A DNA stretch of 46,372 bases from Sulfidibacterium sp964549335 (GCA_964549335.1 CAZJUQ010000003.1:1-46372); one strand, 5' to 3'; counted from the first letter of the stretch, positions 1 through 9,013 are shown. Notes: generated by a model from the letters alone, not told the origin. Program-made: numbers and translations.

Positions 1-79
1 TTTCACTCGAAGGATAAACAAAACCGTATTCTTTCGAATGGGCTATTATCTTTTTCAAAGTATCTTCTTTGCCTGCCAT
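1..79 (-). CDS. glyS: Glycine--tRNA ligase, N-terminal 26 codons only
   Basis: The reverse strand has an ATG at 79-77 and stays open to the window edge, giving 26 residues. They begin MAGKEDTLKKIIAHSKEYG and continue FVYPSSE. This matches the start of class II (eukaryote-type, single-chain) glycyl-tRNA synthetases, whose N-termini typically read like KIVSHAKEYGFVFPSSEIY. The enzyme charges tRNA-Gly in the cytoplasm. Only the first residues are visible, so no catalytic motif can be checked. A Bacteroidota-type -7 box lies 34 bases upstream. The identification rests on the short N-terminal signature alone. Confidence 0.8.
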   Translation of the reverse strand, partial: MAGKEDTLKKIIAHSKEYGFVYPSSE

Positions 80-112
80 AGTGTTTGTTTATATTGTTGT
101 TTAATTGAGCTG

Positions 113-120
113 CAAAAGTA
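113..120 (-). promoter_or_regulatory. -7 promoter element for glyS
   Basis: On the minus strand this reads TACTTTTG, an exact TAnnTTTG, the -7 consensus of the primary sigma factor in Bacteroidota. It lies 34 bases upstream of the glyS start codon. No clear -33 TTG was found at the ideal distance. The rest of the 80-432 gap shows no gene that I can support. Confidence 0.55.
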
Positions 121-423
121 AAAAATTAGGCGAAAGGAGAGATGGAAAGTGAGAATATTGAAATAATAGGGTAACGGGGAGATATGAGTTGCTGCGTAAC
201 CGGTATTACTGTTTTTGCGGTTAATTGCACTGTGTTTTGTATTAATCTGTTTTGCAGTGGAGTATTTAATAATACGGAATAAAACAAAATCTGTATAGTT
301 AGTGCGTTTCTTTACAAAACGGATGATTGAATAAACCCGTTTTTATGTTAATGCTGTTTCATTTATGAAGACATATTGTATTTTAATAGCAAAAAAATAT
401 ATGGGATTATGTAACTTTTAAAT

Positions 424-431
424 TACTTTTG
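424..431 (+). promoter_or_regulatory. -7 promoter element ahead of the HTH remnant
   Basis: TACTTTTG matches TAnnTTTG exactly and lies just upstream of the degraded HTH reading frame at 433-585. No good -33 element was seen. It may be the leftover promoter of a lost toxin-antitoxin gene pair. Confidence 0.35.
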
Positions 432-432
432 C

Positions 433-585
433 ATTGTTGGTGAAAAAAATCTAACCCAAAAAGAATTTGCCGAACTGATAAAAAAGAAACGAAACTGTAT
501 GTCATTAATGGAGGATGAAGATTGTAACCTGACATTAAAAGCGTTGTTTGGAATAGTGAAAAAAGATTTGGGCGGGAATATATAA
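433..585 (+). pseudogene. Remnant of an Xre/HigA-type HTH antitoxin
   Basis: In frame 1 there is a short open stretch ending at the TAA 583-585. It contains NLTQKEFAELIKKKR, then SLMEDEDCNLTLKALF and KKDLGGNI. This resembles the helix-turn-helix of Bacteroidota HigA-like antitoxins, which typically show LTQ-EFA-LI-GKKR, then S-IE, then NLTLKALF-I, then GLGGK. No ATG or GTG precedes the HTH in frame, and the glycine expected after LI is replaced. No partner toxin is recognisable nearby. The likely reading is a decayed fragment. A short functional HTH protein with an unusual start is a less likely alternative. Confidence 0.45.
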
Positions 586-730
586 GAATGAACTATAATC
601 CGGGTTTGTGTTTTGTGCTGCAAATTATTGTAGAGGCAGATATTACGTGATGACATGATTGCGGGCAAACCGAAAAGTTTTAGCTAAACCGCTCCACATA
701 CCACAAATACACAAACCCTAAAAAAAATAT

Positions 731-1876
731 ATGAAACCGGCATTGTCATATAAAAAGTTTTTAATAATAGCGGTGGCATTCCTGTTTTGTGCGGGCGGTT
801 TGCTGGCGCAAAAAGAGGCCGAAAGACACAAACCCTTTAAAGACACCGTTGACAGCGCGTTCGATATCAGTTACTATTTGTACAATTTGCATGGCTTTTT
901 ACCCGTACCTTCCATAATTACGGAACCTGCCGTAGGTTATGGCGGGATACTGGCGGGAGCCTTTTTTATTCCGAAAAAAAACGGTAAAACAGCCAAATTC
1001 AACATGCCCGATATAGTAGGACTTGGCGGCGGATATACCGAGAACAACACTTGGTTTACGGGCGGTGGTTATTTCGGTTTTTGGAAAGACGACCATATAA
1101 GATACAGGGGAGTTACGGGCTATGCCGATGTAAAACTGAAATATTACGGCAGGGGCGACGGTTTTCTTGATGAACATCCTGCCGAATTTACAATACGTGC
1201 TTTCGGTTTCGTCCAGCAGGCCATTTTCAGATTGGGCGAAAGCCGTTTTATGCTTGGGGGCAAATATGTTTTTACAAAAACAAAAGTTACCGCTTTCGAA
1301 GAGAGCAAGTTGCCCTGGGTAGAGCCAAAGGAGTTTGACCTTACAAACAGCGGCATCGGTGTTATTGCCGAATATGAAAATTTCGACAATATTTTTTCGC
1401 CCGAAAAGGGATTGAGGGTAAATGTTAATTACAATCAATATCTGGAATTTTTAGGTAGCGACCGTAACTACGGAAGGCTGACTTTTTTTGCCCACTACTA
1501 TCTTCCCGTAATTACGCGCAAATGGATTTCGGGTTTTAGAACAGAATATCAAATGGCTATCGGCGACCCTCCGTTTTATGCCTATCCTTTTCTTATTCTC
1601 AGGGGTGTGCCTGCAATGCGGTATCAAGGGAAATATACCCTCCTCGGCGAAACCGAACAGCTGGTTATGATTACAAAAAGATGGGGGGTGGTGGGATTTG
1701 CAGGTTACGGTCAAACCATAAATGACAATACCGGCGGAAGTAAAGCGTGGAATGCCGGAGGTGGTTTCCGTTATCTTATTGCCCGTCTTTTCGGTTTGAA
1801 AATGGGAATAGACGTTGCCCGCGGTCCCGAAGATTGGGCTTTTTACGTTGTTTTCGGTTCGGCATGGATGAGGTGA
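731..1876 (+). CDS. BamA/TamA-type (D15-like) outer-membrane beta-barrel protein
   Basis: This encodes 381 residues with an N-terminal signal peptide of about 26 residues (hydrophobic run FLIIAVAFLFCAGGLLA, then Q). The remainder is rich in alternating aromatic and glycine strands typical of an outer-membrane barrel. Signatures of the bacterial surface antigen (Omp85, D15) family are visible: FSPEKGLRVNVNYNQY near residues 222-237 and LRGVPAMRYQG near 289-299. The latter corresponds to the conserved R-G motif of barrel strand and loop 6. The protein is far shorter than BamA and has no room for POTRA domains, so it is a barrel-only family member. Its substrate is unknown. No upstream Bacteroidota promoter motif was recognised, and the next gene starts 67 bases after the stop. 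Confidence 0.75.
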   Translation: MKPALSYKKFLIIAVAFLFCAGGLLAQKEAERHKPFKDTVDSAFDISYYLYNLHGFLPVPSIITEPAVGYGGILAGAFFIPKKNGKTAKFNMPDIVGLGGGYTENNTWFTGGGYFGFWKDDHIRYRGVTGYADVKLKYYGRGDGFLDEHPAEFTIRAFGFVQQAIFRLGESRFMLGGKYVFTKTKVTAFEESKLPWVEPKEFDLTNSGIGVIAEYENFDNIFSPEKGLRVNVNYNQYLEFLGSDRNYGRLTFFAHYYLPVITRKWISGFRTEYQMAIGDPPFYAYPFLILRGVPAMRYQGKYTLLGETEQLVMITKRWGVVGFAGYGQTINDNTGGSKAWNAGGGFRYLIARLFGLKMGIDVARGPEDWAFYVVFGSAWMR

Positions 1877-1943
1877 TGAATATTGCGCTATTTTTAATAC
1901 ATTAGCCTGAAAAAAACAAAAAGTTGTGTCTGCCGGAATTTCA

Positions 1944-2630
1944 ATGTGGATTGAAGATTTTTTAAGTCTTTTTTATCCGCGACTTTGCAACGGTTGCGGA
2001 CGTCCTCTCTTTTCATCCGAAGAGGTTATTTGCACCCGTTGTCTGTTTAAATTGCCTCAAACAAATTTTCATCTGCATAAAGATAATCCCGTTTCGAAAA
2101 TATTTTGGGGGCGTGTGCCGTTGTACTCGGCTACATCGTTTCTGTTTTTCAACAAAGGCGGTATAGTTCAAAATTTGATGCACCGCTTGAAATACAAAAA
2201 CAGACCCGGTGTGGGAATTTACCTCGGCAAACAGTTCGGCTTTCAGTTGGCTGACAGTCCCCTGTATAAAGATGTTGACTTTATTGTTCCGGTTCCGCTT
2301 CACCCCAAAAAGGAGCGCATTCGCGGATACAATCAAAGTGCCATGATTGCGGCGGGACTCGAAAAATCCATGAAAGCCGTTGCCGTGACAGACAATCTTA
2401 TTCGTAAAATCCATACCTCATCCCAAACAAAAAAGTCGAGATACAGCCGGTGGGAAAACGTTAAAGGAATTTTCGAGCTAAAAAACCGGGCACAATTTAC
2501 ACATAAACATATTTTGCTTGTTGATGATGTAATAACCACCGGTGCCACGCTGGAAGCTTGTTGCGAAACGCTTTTGCAGGTTCCCGGAATAAAACTCAGT
2601 GTTGCTTCTCTTGCATATGCTCAGGGATAG
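1944..2630 (+). CDS. comF: ComF family phosphoribosyltransferase-like protein
   Basis: The protein has an N-terminal zinc-finger-like Cys pattern (CNGCG and then CTRC, about 20 residues apart). Its C-terminal phosphoribosyltransferase domain carries the PRPP-binding motif LLVDDVITTGAT near the end. The central FIVPVPLHPKKERIRGYNQS is characteristic of ComF/GntX proteins, linked to DNA uptake in transformable bacteria, although most family members have no tested role. I chose the ATG at 1944 (MWIEDFLSLFYPRLC), which matches the usual short lead before the first Cys pair. A GTG six codons earlier (1926) is possible. The 3' end overlaps the convergent gene at 2596-3270 by 35 bases. Confidence 0.85.
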   Translation: MWIEDFLSLFYPRLCNGCGRPLFSSEEVICTRCLFKLPQTNFHLHKDNPVSKIFWGRVPLYSATSFLFFNKGGIVQNLMHRLKYKNRPGVGIYLGKQFGFQLADSPLYKDVDFIVPVPLHPKKERIRGYNQSAMIAAGLEKSMKAVAVTDNLIRKIHTSSQTKKSRYSRWENVKGIFELKNRAQFTHKHILLVDDVITTGATLEACCETLLQVPGIKLSVASLAYAQG

Positions 2631-3270
2631 AGGGTATGGTATCTTTTTCCCTGCCCAAATTTATCATCAGCCTGTTATACTCTTCACGGTTTTTAATCAA
2701 CTTCCGTCTGAGACGGGCTCTTTTGTTAAAAATATCGTACAAAGCTTGTATGGGACCTTTTACGGTAAGTGCGTGTGTGGGCTCGACATATTTCAGAGGG
2801 TCGGCATCCATGTCGGGATAAAATTGACTTAAATCGAGAGGTTTCATGTTTATTACCATCTGCTTGAAAGTGCGGTAATCCCAAAAACCGTGAATAACAA
2901 CCTCGTGAATAAGTATTGTGTCGATATCCAATACAAAAACAACGGGTTGTGGCAGGTTACGTATGCTGTCGGTAATATGGAAAATCCGTTTTACAAATCC
3001 TATTGACGAAATCAATATGGAGTCGTGGGGGTTAACAAGCATTCTGAAATCTCCGTTTTCGTCGCTTATTGTGCCCCATTTGTTATATTTACTGATAATG
3101 TGGGCGTCGTAAACCGGTTTTAAACTGTCCGAAGATAGTATTCTGCCGCTTAAATCGAAAAACAAACTGTCGGAATTTTGCGCGTTAGCACTGTTTAATA
3201 AGAGCAAACCAAAAAATAACAATAATGTTAATCTCTTAAATAACAATATATTATCTGTTTTTGTCATCAA
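2596..3270 (-). CDS. Carboxypeptidase-regulatory-like domain protein, exported
   Basis: This encodes 224 residues with a signal peptide (LLLFFGLLLLNSANA, then Q). Residues 38-120 then form a CarboxypepD_reg-like beta-sandwich: DLSGRILSSDSLKPVYDAHI, then GTISDENGDFRM and SILISSIGFVKR. The C-terminal part is charged and helical with no recognised domain. In Bacteroidota such domains occur alone in periplasmic proteins or at the start of TonB-dependent receptors. No receptor barrel follows here, so this is the stand-alone form. It is convergent with and overlaps comF, and is divergent from the T9SS protein at 3369 across a 98-base gap in which I found no exact -7 motif. The specific function is unknown. 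Confidence 0.75.
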   Translation of the reverse strand: MMTKTDNILLFKRLTLLLFFGLLLLNSANAQNSDSLFFDLSGRILSSDSLKPVYDAHIISKYNKWGTISDENGDFRMLVNPHDSILISSIGFVKRIFHITDSIRNLPQPVVFVLDIDTILIHEVVIHGFWDYRTFKQMVINMKPLDLSQFYPDMDADPLKYVEPTHALTVKGPIQALYDIFNKRARLRRKLIKNREEYNRLMINLGREKDTIPSIPEHMQEKQH

Positions 3271-3368
3271 AATTCAACCGGAATATTTAAGATAACGAAT
3301 ATATAATTTATATTAGCAAACCGAAAGTGTAAAAATCGAAAAATGTTTAATACAAAAATTATAAAAAA

Positions 3369-4256
3369 ATGAAAAATACAATATTACTTGTTTTCTTTGT
3401 GTTTTACGGCACTTTTCTGTTTTCACAACCTGTTCCCAACGGCACTTTTGAGCAGTGGGAAGATTTTACCTTTTACATGGAACCTCAAAACTGGAATACG
3501 GTGAATCAGGTTACTTACACCCTCGGAGGTATAGCTGTTACAAAAAGCACCGACGCATACGAAGGAAACTATTCGGTTAAGTTGGAAACAATTCATGTTT
3601 TTGGCTCCATAGATGTTCCGGGGATAATTACCCTTGCCGATTTTTTCCTTGATTTACAAAACTCCAATTACGGTGTTTCGGGAGGAATATATTTACGCGA
3701 CAGGGTTACCGAACTCGACGGAATGTATAAATATTCCGGTGTTGACGGCGATTCGGCTGCAATACTTGTTTACAATTACAAAATGAACGGCAGCGATATG
3801 GACACTATCGGATACGGATACATGTATTTGCACGATGCCGCCGAGTGGACACCCTTTAAAGTGGATATGGTTTATCAAAACAATCACACTCCCGACACTT
3901 TGAATATTGCAATATTTTCGTCGGGTAACTCGGATGAATTGCATGTGGGCTCAACACTGTTGATAGACAACCTTGTATTGCATACCTATTCGGGGGTAAT
4001 AAACCTTACAGCCGGAAACATGAAAATAAATTGCTATCCCAATCCCGCTTCGGGTACTATGGTGTTTGAAACCGAAAAACCCCTCGAAGGAAGAAAAATT
4101 TTGATTTACGACATTGCGGGAAGAGAGGTCGAGGAGTTTCCTTTCGATGCCAAAGAGCTGACCGTTGACGTTTCCGGTTTGTCGTCGGGAAACTATATTT
4201 ACAAAGCAGTATGCGGAAACAGGATTTTGGGTGGCGGTAAATTTTCGAAAAGGTAA
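3369..4256 (+). CDS. Secreted protein with T9SS C-terminal sorting domain
   Basis: This encodes 295 residues. A signal peptide (ILLVFFVFYGTFLFS, then Q) is followed by a beta-rich body starting PVPNGTFEQWEDF, similar in style to carbohydrate-binding jelly-roll modules of secreted Bacteroidota proteins. The last 75 residues are a type A T9SS sorting domain: INCYPNPASG, then ILIYDIAGREV and SGLSSGNYIYKAV, ending KFSKR. It should cross the outer membrane through the type IX system and be released or surface-anchored. No catalytic residues could be assigned. tadA follows after only 9 bases, so the two are probably cotranscribed. Confidence 0.8.
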   Translation: MKNTILLVFFVFYGTFLFSQPVPNGTFEQWEDFTFYMEPQNWNTVNQVTYTLGGIAVTKSTDAYEGNYSVKLETIHVFGSIDVPGIITLADFFLDLQNSNYGVSGGIYLRDRVTELDGMYKYSGVDGDSAAILVYNYKMNGSDMDTIGYGYMYLHDAAEWTPFKVDMVYQNNHTPDTLNIAIFSSGNSDELHVGSTLLIDNLVLHTYSGVINLTAGNMKINCYPNPASGTMVFETEKPLEGRKILIYDIAGREVEEFPFDAKELTVDVSGLSSGNYIYKAVCGNRILGGGKFSKR

Positions 4257-4265
4257 ATTTTATTT

Positions 4266-4712
4266 ATGATTGAACCACTTTCCGACGAGTACTTTATGAA
4301 CGAAGCGCTTAAAGAGGCGCAAAAAGCCTTCGACGAGGATGAAATTCCCGTGGGAGCGGTAATAGTATGTAATAACCGTATTGTGGCAAGGACTCACAAC
4401 CTTACCGAAACCTTAAACGATGTTACGGCACATGCCGAGATGCAGGCTTTCACTTCGGCGGCAAATTATATTGGCGCCAAGTATCTTAACGATTGCACTT
4501 TGTATGTTACACTCGAACCCTGTACGATGTGTGCCGGAGCGGCATACTGGACACAAATAGGAAAAATTGTTTACGGTGCCGGCGACGAAAAACGCGGTTA
4601 TTCGCTTGCGGGTGGGAAGTTGTTGCACCCTTCGACAAAGGTTGTTAGAGGAGTTTCGGAAGAAAAATGCAGAGCCTTGTTGCAAGATTTTTTCAGAAAA
4701 AAAAGATTGTAA
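4266..4712 (+). CDS. tadA: tRNA adenosine(34) deaminase TadA
   Basis: The 148-residue length is normal for TadA, the zinc enzyme that converts adenosine to inosine at tRNA wobble position 34. The deaminase signature is complete: HAE (in TAHAEMQAF, catalytic Glu and zinc His) and PCTMC (in LEPCTMCAGA, the two zinc Cys). GAVIV and a NLTET-like substrate loop are also present. The start at 4266 gives MIEPLSDEYFMNEALKEA. A later Met (M11) is possible, but homologues usually have a lead of this size. It follows the T9SS protein by 9 bases. The close family of guanine and cytosine deaminases is less likely given the MNEALKEAQKAF start. Confidence 0.92.
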   Translation: MIEPLSDEYFMNEALKEAQKAFDEDEIPVGAVIVCNNRIVARTHNLTETLNDVTAHAEMQAFTSAANYIGAKYLNDCTLYVTLEPCTMCAGAAYWTQIGKIVYGAGDEKRGYSLAGGKLLHPSTKVVRGVSEEKCRALLQDFFRKKRL

Positions 4713-4797
4713 ACACGGGAAAAACTGTTGTAAATACCTCTTTTTTCAATAAGGTTTTATTAATGATTTTGCAGCAACCCTTGGGCGGCTAATGCGG

Positions 4798-4826
4798 TTT
4801 GTAATTCGGGTTTATTATTATCTTTG
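4798..4826 (+). promoter_or_regulatory. Promoter of purE
   Basis: TATCTTTG at 4819-4826 matches the Bacteroidota -7 TAnnTTTG. TTTG at 4798-4801 is a plausible -33, with 17 bases between them against a usual 19-21. The purE ATG at 4845 follows closely, so the leader would be only about a dozen bases and lacks a Shine-Dalgarno sequence. Confidence 0.6.
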
Positions 4827-4844
4827 CCCCAAAAAGTTATTGAT

Positions 4845-5351
4845 ATGAAACCAGTGGTAAGCATAATAATGGGCAGTACTTCCGATTTGAAAGTTATGGA
4901 AAAGGCAGCTCAGTTTTTCGATGATATGGAAATCCCTTTTGAGGTCAACGCTTTATCGGCACACCGTACTCCCGAAGAGGTTGAAAATTTCGCCAAAAAT
5001 GCTGTTTCGCGCGGAATTAAAGTTATTATTGCGGGAGCGGGGATGGCGGCACACCTCCCCGGCGTAATTGCCGCTATGACACCCATTCCCGTAATTGGTG
5101 TTCCCATAAACGCCTCCCTTGACGGCATGGATGCTCTTTTGGCAATAGTTCAAATGCCTCCCGGAATTCCCGTTGCTACCGTGGGAATAAACGGAAGCCT
5201 TAATGCTGCTGTTTTGGCAGCACAAATTTTAGCCTCGGGCGACCAAAATCTTATGGAAAAAGTTGTAAATTACAAAAACGGTTTAAAACAGAAAATAGTT
5301 AAGGCAAATAAAGAATTAAGCGCACTGAAATATAAATTCAAAACAAATTGA
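4845..5351 (+). CDS. purE: N5-carboxyaminoimidazole ribonucleotide mutase PurE
   Basis: The 168-residue product is class I PurE, which converts N5-CAIR to CAIR in purine synthesis. The N-terminal phosphate-binding segment VSIIMGSTSDLKVM, then SAHRTPE, and IAGAGMAAHLPGV are all family signatures. The ATG at 4845 is preferred to an in-frame TTG at 4824, because that TTG sits inside the -7 promoter element and homologues start right at the VSIIMGS strand. The purK partner needed to make N5-CAIR is not in the window. pdxA follows with its own promoter. Confidence 0.95.
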   Translation: MKPVVSIIMGSTSDLKVMEKAAQFFDDMEIPFEVNALSAHRTPEEVENFAKNAVSRGIKVIIAGAGMAAHLPGVIAAMTPIPVIGVPINASLDGMDALLAIVQMPPGIPVATVGINGSLNAAVLAAQILASGDQNLMEKVVNYKNGLKQKIVKANKELSALKYKFKTN

Positions 5352-5379
5352 TTGTTTTGTTTGCCTTAAACTACATTTG
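5352..5379 (+). promoter_or_regulatory. Promoter of pdxA (and murF-alr)
   Basis: TACATTTG at 5372-5379 is an exact TAnnTTTG. TTG at 5352-5354, 17 bases upstream, is a candidate -33. It lies directly after the purE stop codon and 28 bases before the pdxA ATG. Confidence 0.55.
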
Positions 5380-5406
5380 CATAATATTTTTTAGAGCATC
5401 GACATT

Positions 5407-6525
5407 ATGAACAGCATAGTAAGCAAAGAAAAAAAGGTTAAACTTGCCATTACACACGGCGATATTAACGGTATTAATTACGAAATCATTATAAAAGCCA
5501 TAAAAGACAATCGCCTTTACGAACTCTTTACCCCTATTGTTTACGGCTTATCGAAAGTTGTAGGGTATCACCGTAAAAATATGGGATTAAGCGATTTTAA
5601 CTATAATGTCATAAAAAATGCCCGTCAGGCGATGACCAACCATGCCAACATCGTTAATATAAGCAACGACGATATAAAAATTGAATACGGAAAATCGGTA
5701 AAAATTGCCGGAAACCTTGCTTTCGAAGCGCTTGAACGTGCTGTATCCGACTTGAAAACGGGAAAAGTTGACGTGCTGGTTACGGCACCCATAAACAAAT
5801 CGAATATTCATTCCGAAAAGTTTAATTTTCCGGGGCATACCGAATACCTTGCCGACAGGTTCGGAGTTGACAAGTACCTTATGATTATGGTTAACGACAA
5901 CTTGCGTATTGCTACGGTTACCGGTCATATCCCCGTAAAAGATATAGCTTCGCATATTAGCGAAACCATTATTACCGAAAAATTGGAGGTGTTAAGAGAG
6001 TCGTTGCAACGCGATTTTCTTATTCAAAATCCCAAAATTGCCGTTTTGGGGTTAAACCCGCATGCCGGCGACAACGGTGTTATTGGCGACGAAGATATGC
6101 ACGTTATTAATCCGGCGATAATAAAGGCGAAAAAACAAGGACATTTGGTTTACGGACCTTTTCCCGCCGATGGTTTTTTCGGTACCGACGAATATAAAAA
6201 ATACGACGCCGTTTTGGCAATGTATCACGATCAAGGGTTATTGCCGTTTAAGATTTTATCAATGGAAAACGGCGTGAATTTTACCGCGGGATTACCGATT
6301 GTACGTACTTCGCCCGATCATGGTACCGCTTACGACATTGCCGGCAGAAATATTGCTTCGCCCCAATCTATGCGTCAGGCAATATATCTGGCGCTCGATA
6401 TTTTCAAAAACAGAAAAGCCTACGACAGAATGAACGAAAATCCTCTGGGATACAACCTCGCTCAAGATGCCCTTCAACACGATACGGGTGAAATTCCCGA
6501 CGAAATGAAAGAAGTTCAGGATTAG
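5407..6525 (+). CDS. pdxA: 4-hydroxythreonine-4-phosphate dehydrogenase PdxA
   Basis: The 372-residue product oxidises 4-phosphohydroxy-L-threonine in the DXP-independent pyridoxal phosphate pathway. The N-terminus ITHGDINGINYEII is the typical PdxA start. Three metal-binding His contexts are present: FPGHTEYLADRFG (about residue 142), LNPHAGDNG (about 217) and MYHDQGLLPFK (about 272). TSPDHGTAYDIAG closes the substrate site. The stop is separated from murF-alr by one base, so the two are surely translated from one message. The pairing is suggestive, since alanine racemase in the next gene needs the PLP that PdxA helps make. That link is an inference. Confidence 0.95.
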   Translation: MNSIVSKEKKVKLAITHGDINGINYEIIIKAIKDNRLYELFTPIVYGLSKVVGYHRKNMGLSDFNYNVIKNARQAMTNHANIVNISNDDIKIEYGKSVKIAGNLAFEALERAVSDLKTGKVDVLVTAPINKSNIHSEKFNFPGHTEYLADRFGVDKYLMIMVNDNLRIATVTGHIPVKDIASHISETIITEKLEVLRESLQRDFLIQNPKIAVLGLNPHAGDNGVIGDEDMHVINPAIIKAKKQGHLVYGPFPADGFFGTDEYKKYDAVLAMYHDQGLLPFKILSMENGVNFTAGLPIVRTSPDHGTAYDIAGRNIASPQSMRQAIYLALDIFKNRKAYDRMNENPLGYNLAQDALQHDTGEIPDEMKEVQD

Positions 6526-6526
6526 T

Positions 6527-9013
6527 ATGGAACATCTTGCATACAAGGCTGACGACATCGCCAAAATAATTAATGCCCGTTTGGTGGCAAATCAAAATAT
6601 TGATATTGTTGTCAAGGATATTCTTATCGACAGCAGACGCCTTATTTCGCCTGAAAATTGCCTCTTTTTTGCATTGGAAACAAAACAAAACGACGGACAT
6701 AAATATATAGCATATCTTTACAAAAAAGGGGTTCGCGCTTTTGCCGTTTTAGATAACAAAATCGATTATACTAAATATTCCGGTGCAACATTTTTTGTTG
6801 TCGGTAATACGTTGGAGGCATTACAAAAACTTGCCGCACATCACCGCTCGCAATTTGATATTCCGGTGGTGGGAATAACGGGTAGTAACGGTAAAACCAT
6901 TGTTAAAGAGTGGCTTTATCAGCTTATCAGTCCCGATAAAAAGATTATTCGCAGCCCGAAAAGTTACAATTCGCAAATAGGTGTACCGCTCTCGGTTTGG
7001 CAAATTAACGGCGAACATCAACTTGCAATTTTCGAATGCGGAATCTCCGAGCCCAACGAGATGGAACATCTTCAAAAAATAGTAAAACCCACTACGGGTA
7101 TTTTTACCAATATCGGCGAAGCACATTCCGAAAATTTTATCAGTAATATCCAAAAAACCGGCGAAAAACTGAAACTTTTTACCAAAGTAAATACTCTTAT
7201 TTACAATACCGACCAAAAAGATATTCAGGAAGTGGTGATAAGGTCGGGAATTTTACAAAACATAAAAACTTTTACATGGGGTAGCGGCGAAGATTGCGAT
7301 TTGAAAATAGAAAACGTTTTGCAACAAGACGAACAAACCGTTATTTCCGCCCGGTATCAAGACGACAAAATAGACATTACAATTCCCTTTGTTGACAAGG
7401 GTTCTGTGGAAAACGCCGTACATTGTTGGGCTTATATGCTTGTTGAGGGGTACGGCAACGATATTATCGCCAAGCGGATGCTTAACCTTTCGCCTATAGC
7501 AATGCGTTTGGAACAAAAAGCCGGAATAAACAATTGTACTATTATTAACGATTCTTACAACTCCGATTTCAACTCGTTGAGCATAGCTCTTGATTTCTTG
7601 AAACAACAAAACCAGCACAAGAAAAAAACCGTTATCCTTTCCGATATACTTCAAAGCGGACGTAATGAGGTGGATTTATATACCGACGTTGCCAACCTTT
7701 TGAAAAAAAACGGTATAGATAAATTTATCGGTATAGGTCCGGTAATTTCGAAACATGCCGACAGATTCGATTTGGATAAAACCTTTTTTGAAAATACCAA
7801 TGCCTTTTTGAAAAATTTCCCTTTGGCTACACTTCAAAACCATGCGGTATTGCTTAAAGGTGCACGTGTTTTCGAATTTGAACGTATAAGCCGGTACATG
7901 CAACAAAAGGTTCACGAAACCGTTTTGGAGATAAATCTTACCGCCTTAATCAATAATTTTAAATATTTCAGGTCGAAAATAAATAAAGAGACCAAAATAA
8001 TGGCTATGGTAAAAGCCTTTTCGTACGGTAGCGGCAGTTTTGAGATTGCCAACGTGTTGCAATATCATCAGGTCGATTATCTTGCGGTGGCTTATGCCGA
8101 CGAAGGCGTGGAATTGCGTAAAGCAGGTATTACCTTGCCCATAATGGTTATGAACCCCGAAGAGTTTGCCTTCGACCTGATGATAAAACATCAGTTGGAA
8201 CCTGAAATTTTCAGTTTCAGAACCCTGAAAATGTTGGAAAAAACCATCAGAAGAAATGCCCTCCCCGAAAATAAACCTGTGAAAGTTCACATAAAATTGG
8301 AAACGGGGATGAACCGTTTGGGATTTACCGAAGAGGAACTGGAACCCTTGATAGAGAGGTTGTATAAAAACAAATACATTTATGTTCAGTCGGTATTTTC
8401 GCACCTTGCCGGCAGCGACAAACCGCACCTCGACCATTTTACACTCCGGCAGATAGAGCGTTTTGAAAATATGGCACAACGGATACGCAATGCCGCCGAC
8501 CACCCCGTTTTGATGCATATCTTAAATTCGGCGGGAATAGTCCGATTTCCCGAAGCTCAATTTGATATGGTAAGGCTCGGAATAGGATTATACGGAATAG
8601 AGAGTGACAACGGAAAAAAACTAAGACATGTTACGGCGTTAAAATCGGAGATAACACAAATAAAAGATGTTAAAAAAGGCGATTCGGTGGGCTACAACCG
8701 GAGTTTTGTCGCCCGGGGGGATATGAAAATAGGTGTTGTTTCGGTAGGTTATGCCGACGGGCTCCCGCGAAACTTGGGGAACGGAAAGTATAACCTTTAT
8801 GTAAATAACAAAGCAGTGCCGATAATAGGTGATGTGTGCATGGATATGTGTATGGTCGATTTGACAGGGACAAAAGCAAAAGAGGGCAATACCGTGGTGA
8901 TTTTCGACGAAAATCATCCCGTCGAAGAGATGGCAAAAGCGGCACAAACCATTCCGTACGAAATATTGAGCCGTATATCAAGAAGGGTCAAAAGGGTCTA
9001 TTTCCACGAATAA
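6527..9013 (+). CDS. murF-alr: Bifunctional MurF ligase / alanine racemase fusion
   Basis: The 828 residues contain two enzymes. Residues 1 to about 455 are MurF, which adds D-Ala-D-Ala to UDP-MurNAc-tripeptide, with the ATP loop GITGSNGKTIVKEW near residue 118 and NDSYNSDFNSL near 340. Residues from about 460 to 828 are a fold-type III alanine racemase: the PLP lysine in MAMVKAFSYGSG, the substrate-binding ETGMNRLGF, and the catalytic tyrosine in SVGYNRSF. This fusion is well known in Bacteroidetes and joins production of D-Ala to its use. The gene begins one base after the pdxA stop. A short inverted repeat (AACCC, GTAT, GGGTT) follows in the gap before the convergent hflX but is too weak to call a terminator. 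Confidence 0.95.
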   Translation: MEHLAYKADDIAKIINARLVANQNIDIVVKDILIDSRRLISPENCLFFALETKQNDGHKYIAYLYKKGVRAFAVLDNKIDYTKYSGATFFVVGNTLEALQKLAAHHRSQFDIPVVGITGSNGKTIVKEWLYQLISPDKKIIRSPKSYNSQIGVPLSVWQINGEHQLAIFECGISEPNEMEHLQKIVKPTTGIFTNIGEAHSENFISNIQKTGEKLKLFTKVNTLIYNTDQKDIQEVVIRSGILQNIKTFTWGSGEDCDLKIENVLQQDEQTVISARYQDDKIDITIPFVDKGSVENAVHCWAYMLVEGYGNDIIAKRMLNLSPIAMRLEQKAGINNCTIINDSYNSDFNSLSIALDFLKQQNQHKKKTVILSDILQSGRNEVDLYTDVANLLKKNGIDKFIGIGPVISKHADRFDLDKTFFENTNAFLKNFPLATLQNHAVLLKGARVFEFERISRYMQQKVHETVLEINLTALINNFKYFRSKINKETKIMAMVKAFSYGSGSFEIANVLQYHQVDYLAVAYADEGVELRKAGITLPIMVMNPEEFAFDLMIKHQLEPEIFSFRTLKMLEKTIRRNALPENKPVKVHIKLETGMNRLGFTEEELEPLIERLYKNKYIYVQSVFSHLAGSDKPHLDHFTLRQIERFENMAQRIRNAADHPVLMHILNSAGIVRFPEAQFDMVRLGIGLYGIESDNGKKLRHVTALKSEITQIKDVKKGDSVGYNRSFVARGDMKIGVVSVGYADGLPRNLGNGKYNLYVNNKAVPIIGDVCMDMCMVDLTGTKAKEGNTVVIFDENHPVEEMAKAAQTIPYEILSRISRRVKRVYFHE

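Noticed and set aside
899..1438. Long minus-strand frame of 179 codons inside the barrel gene
   Set aside because: It is a shadow of the well-supported plus-strand beta-barrel gene, and its translation has no family features.
4798..4844. PurE start at TTG 4824
   Set aside because: The TTG is inside the -7 element; the ATG at 4845 matches homologue N-termini.
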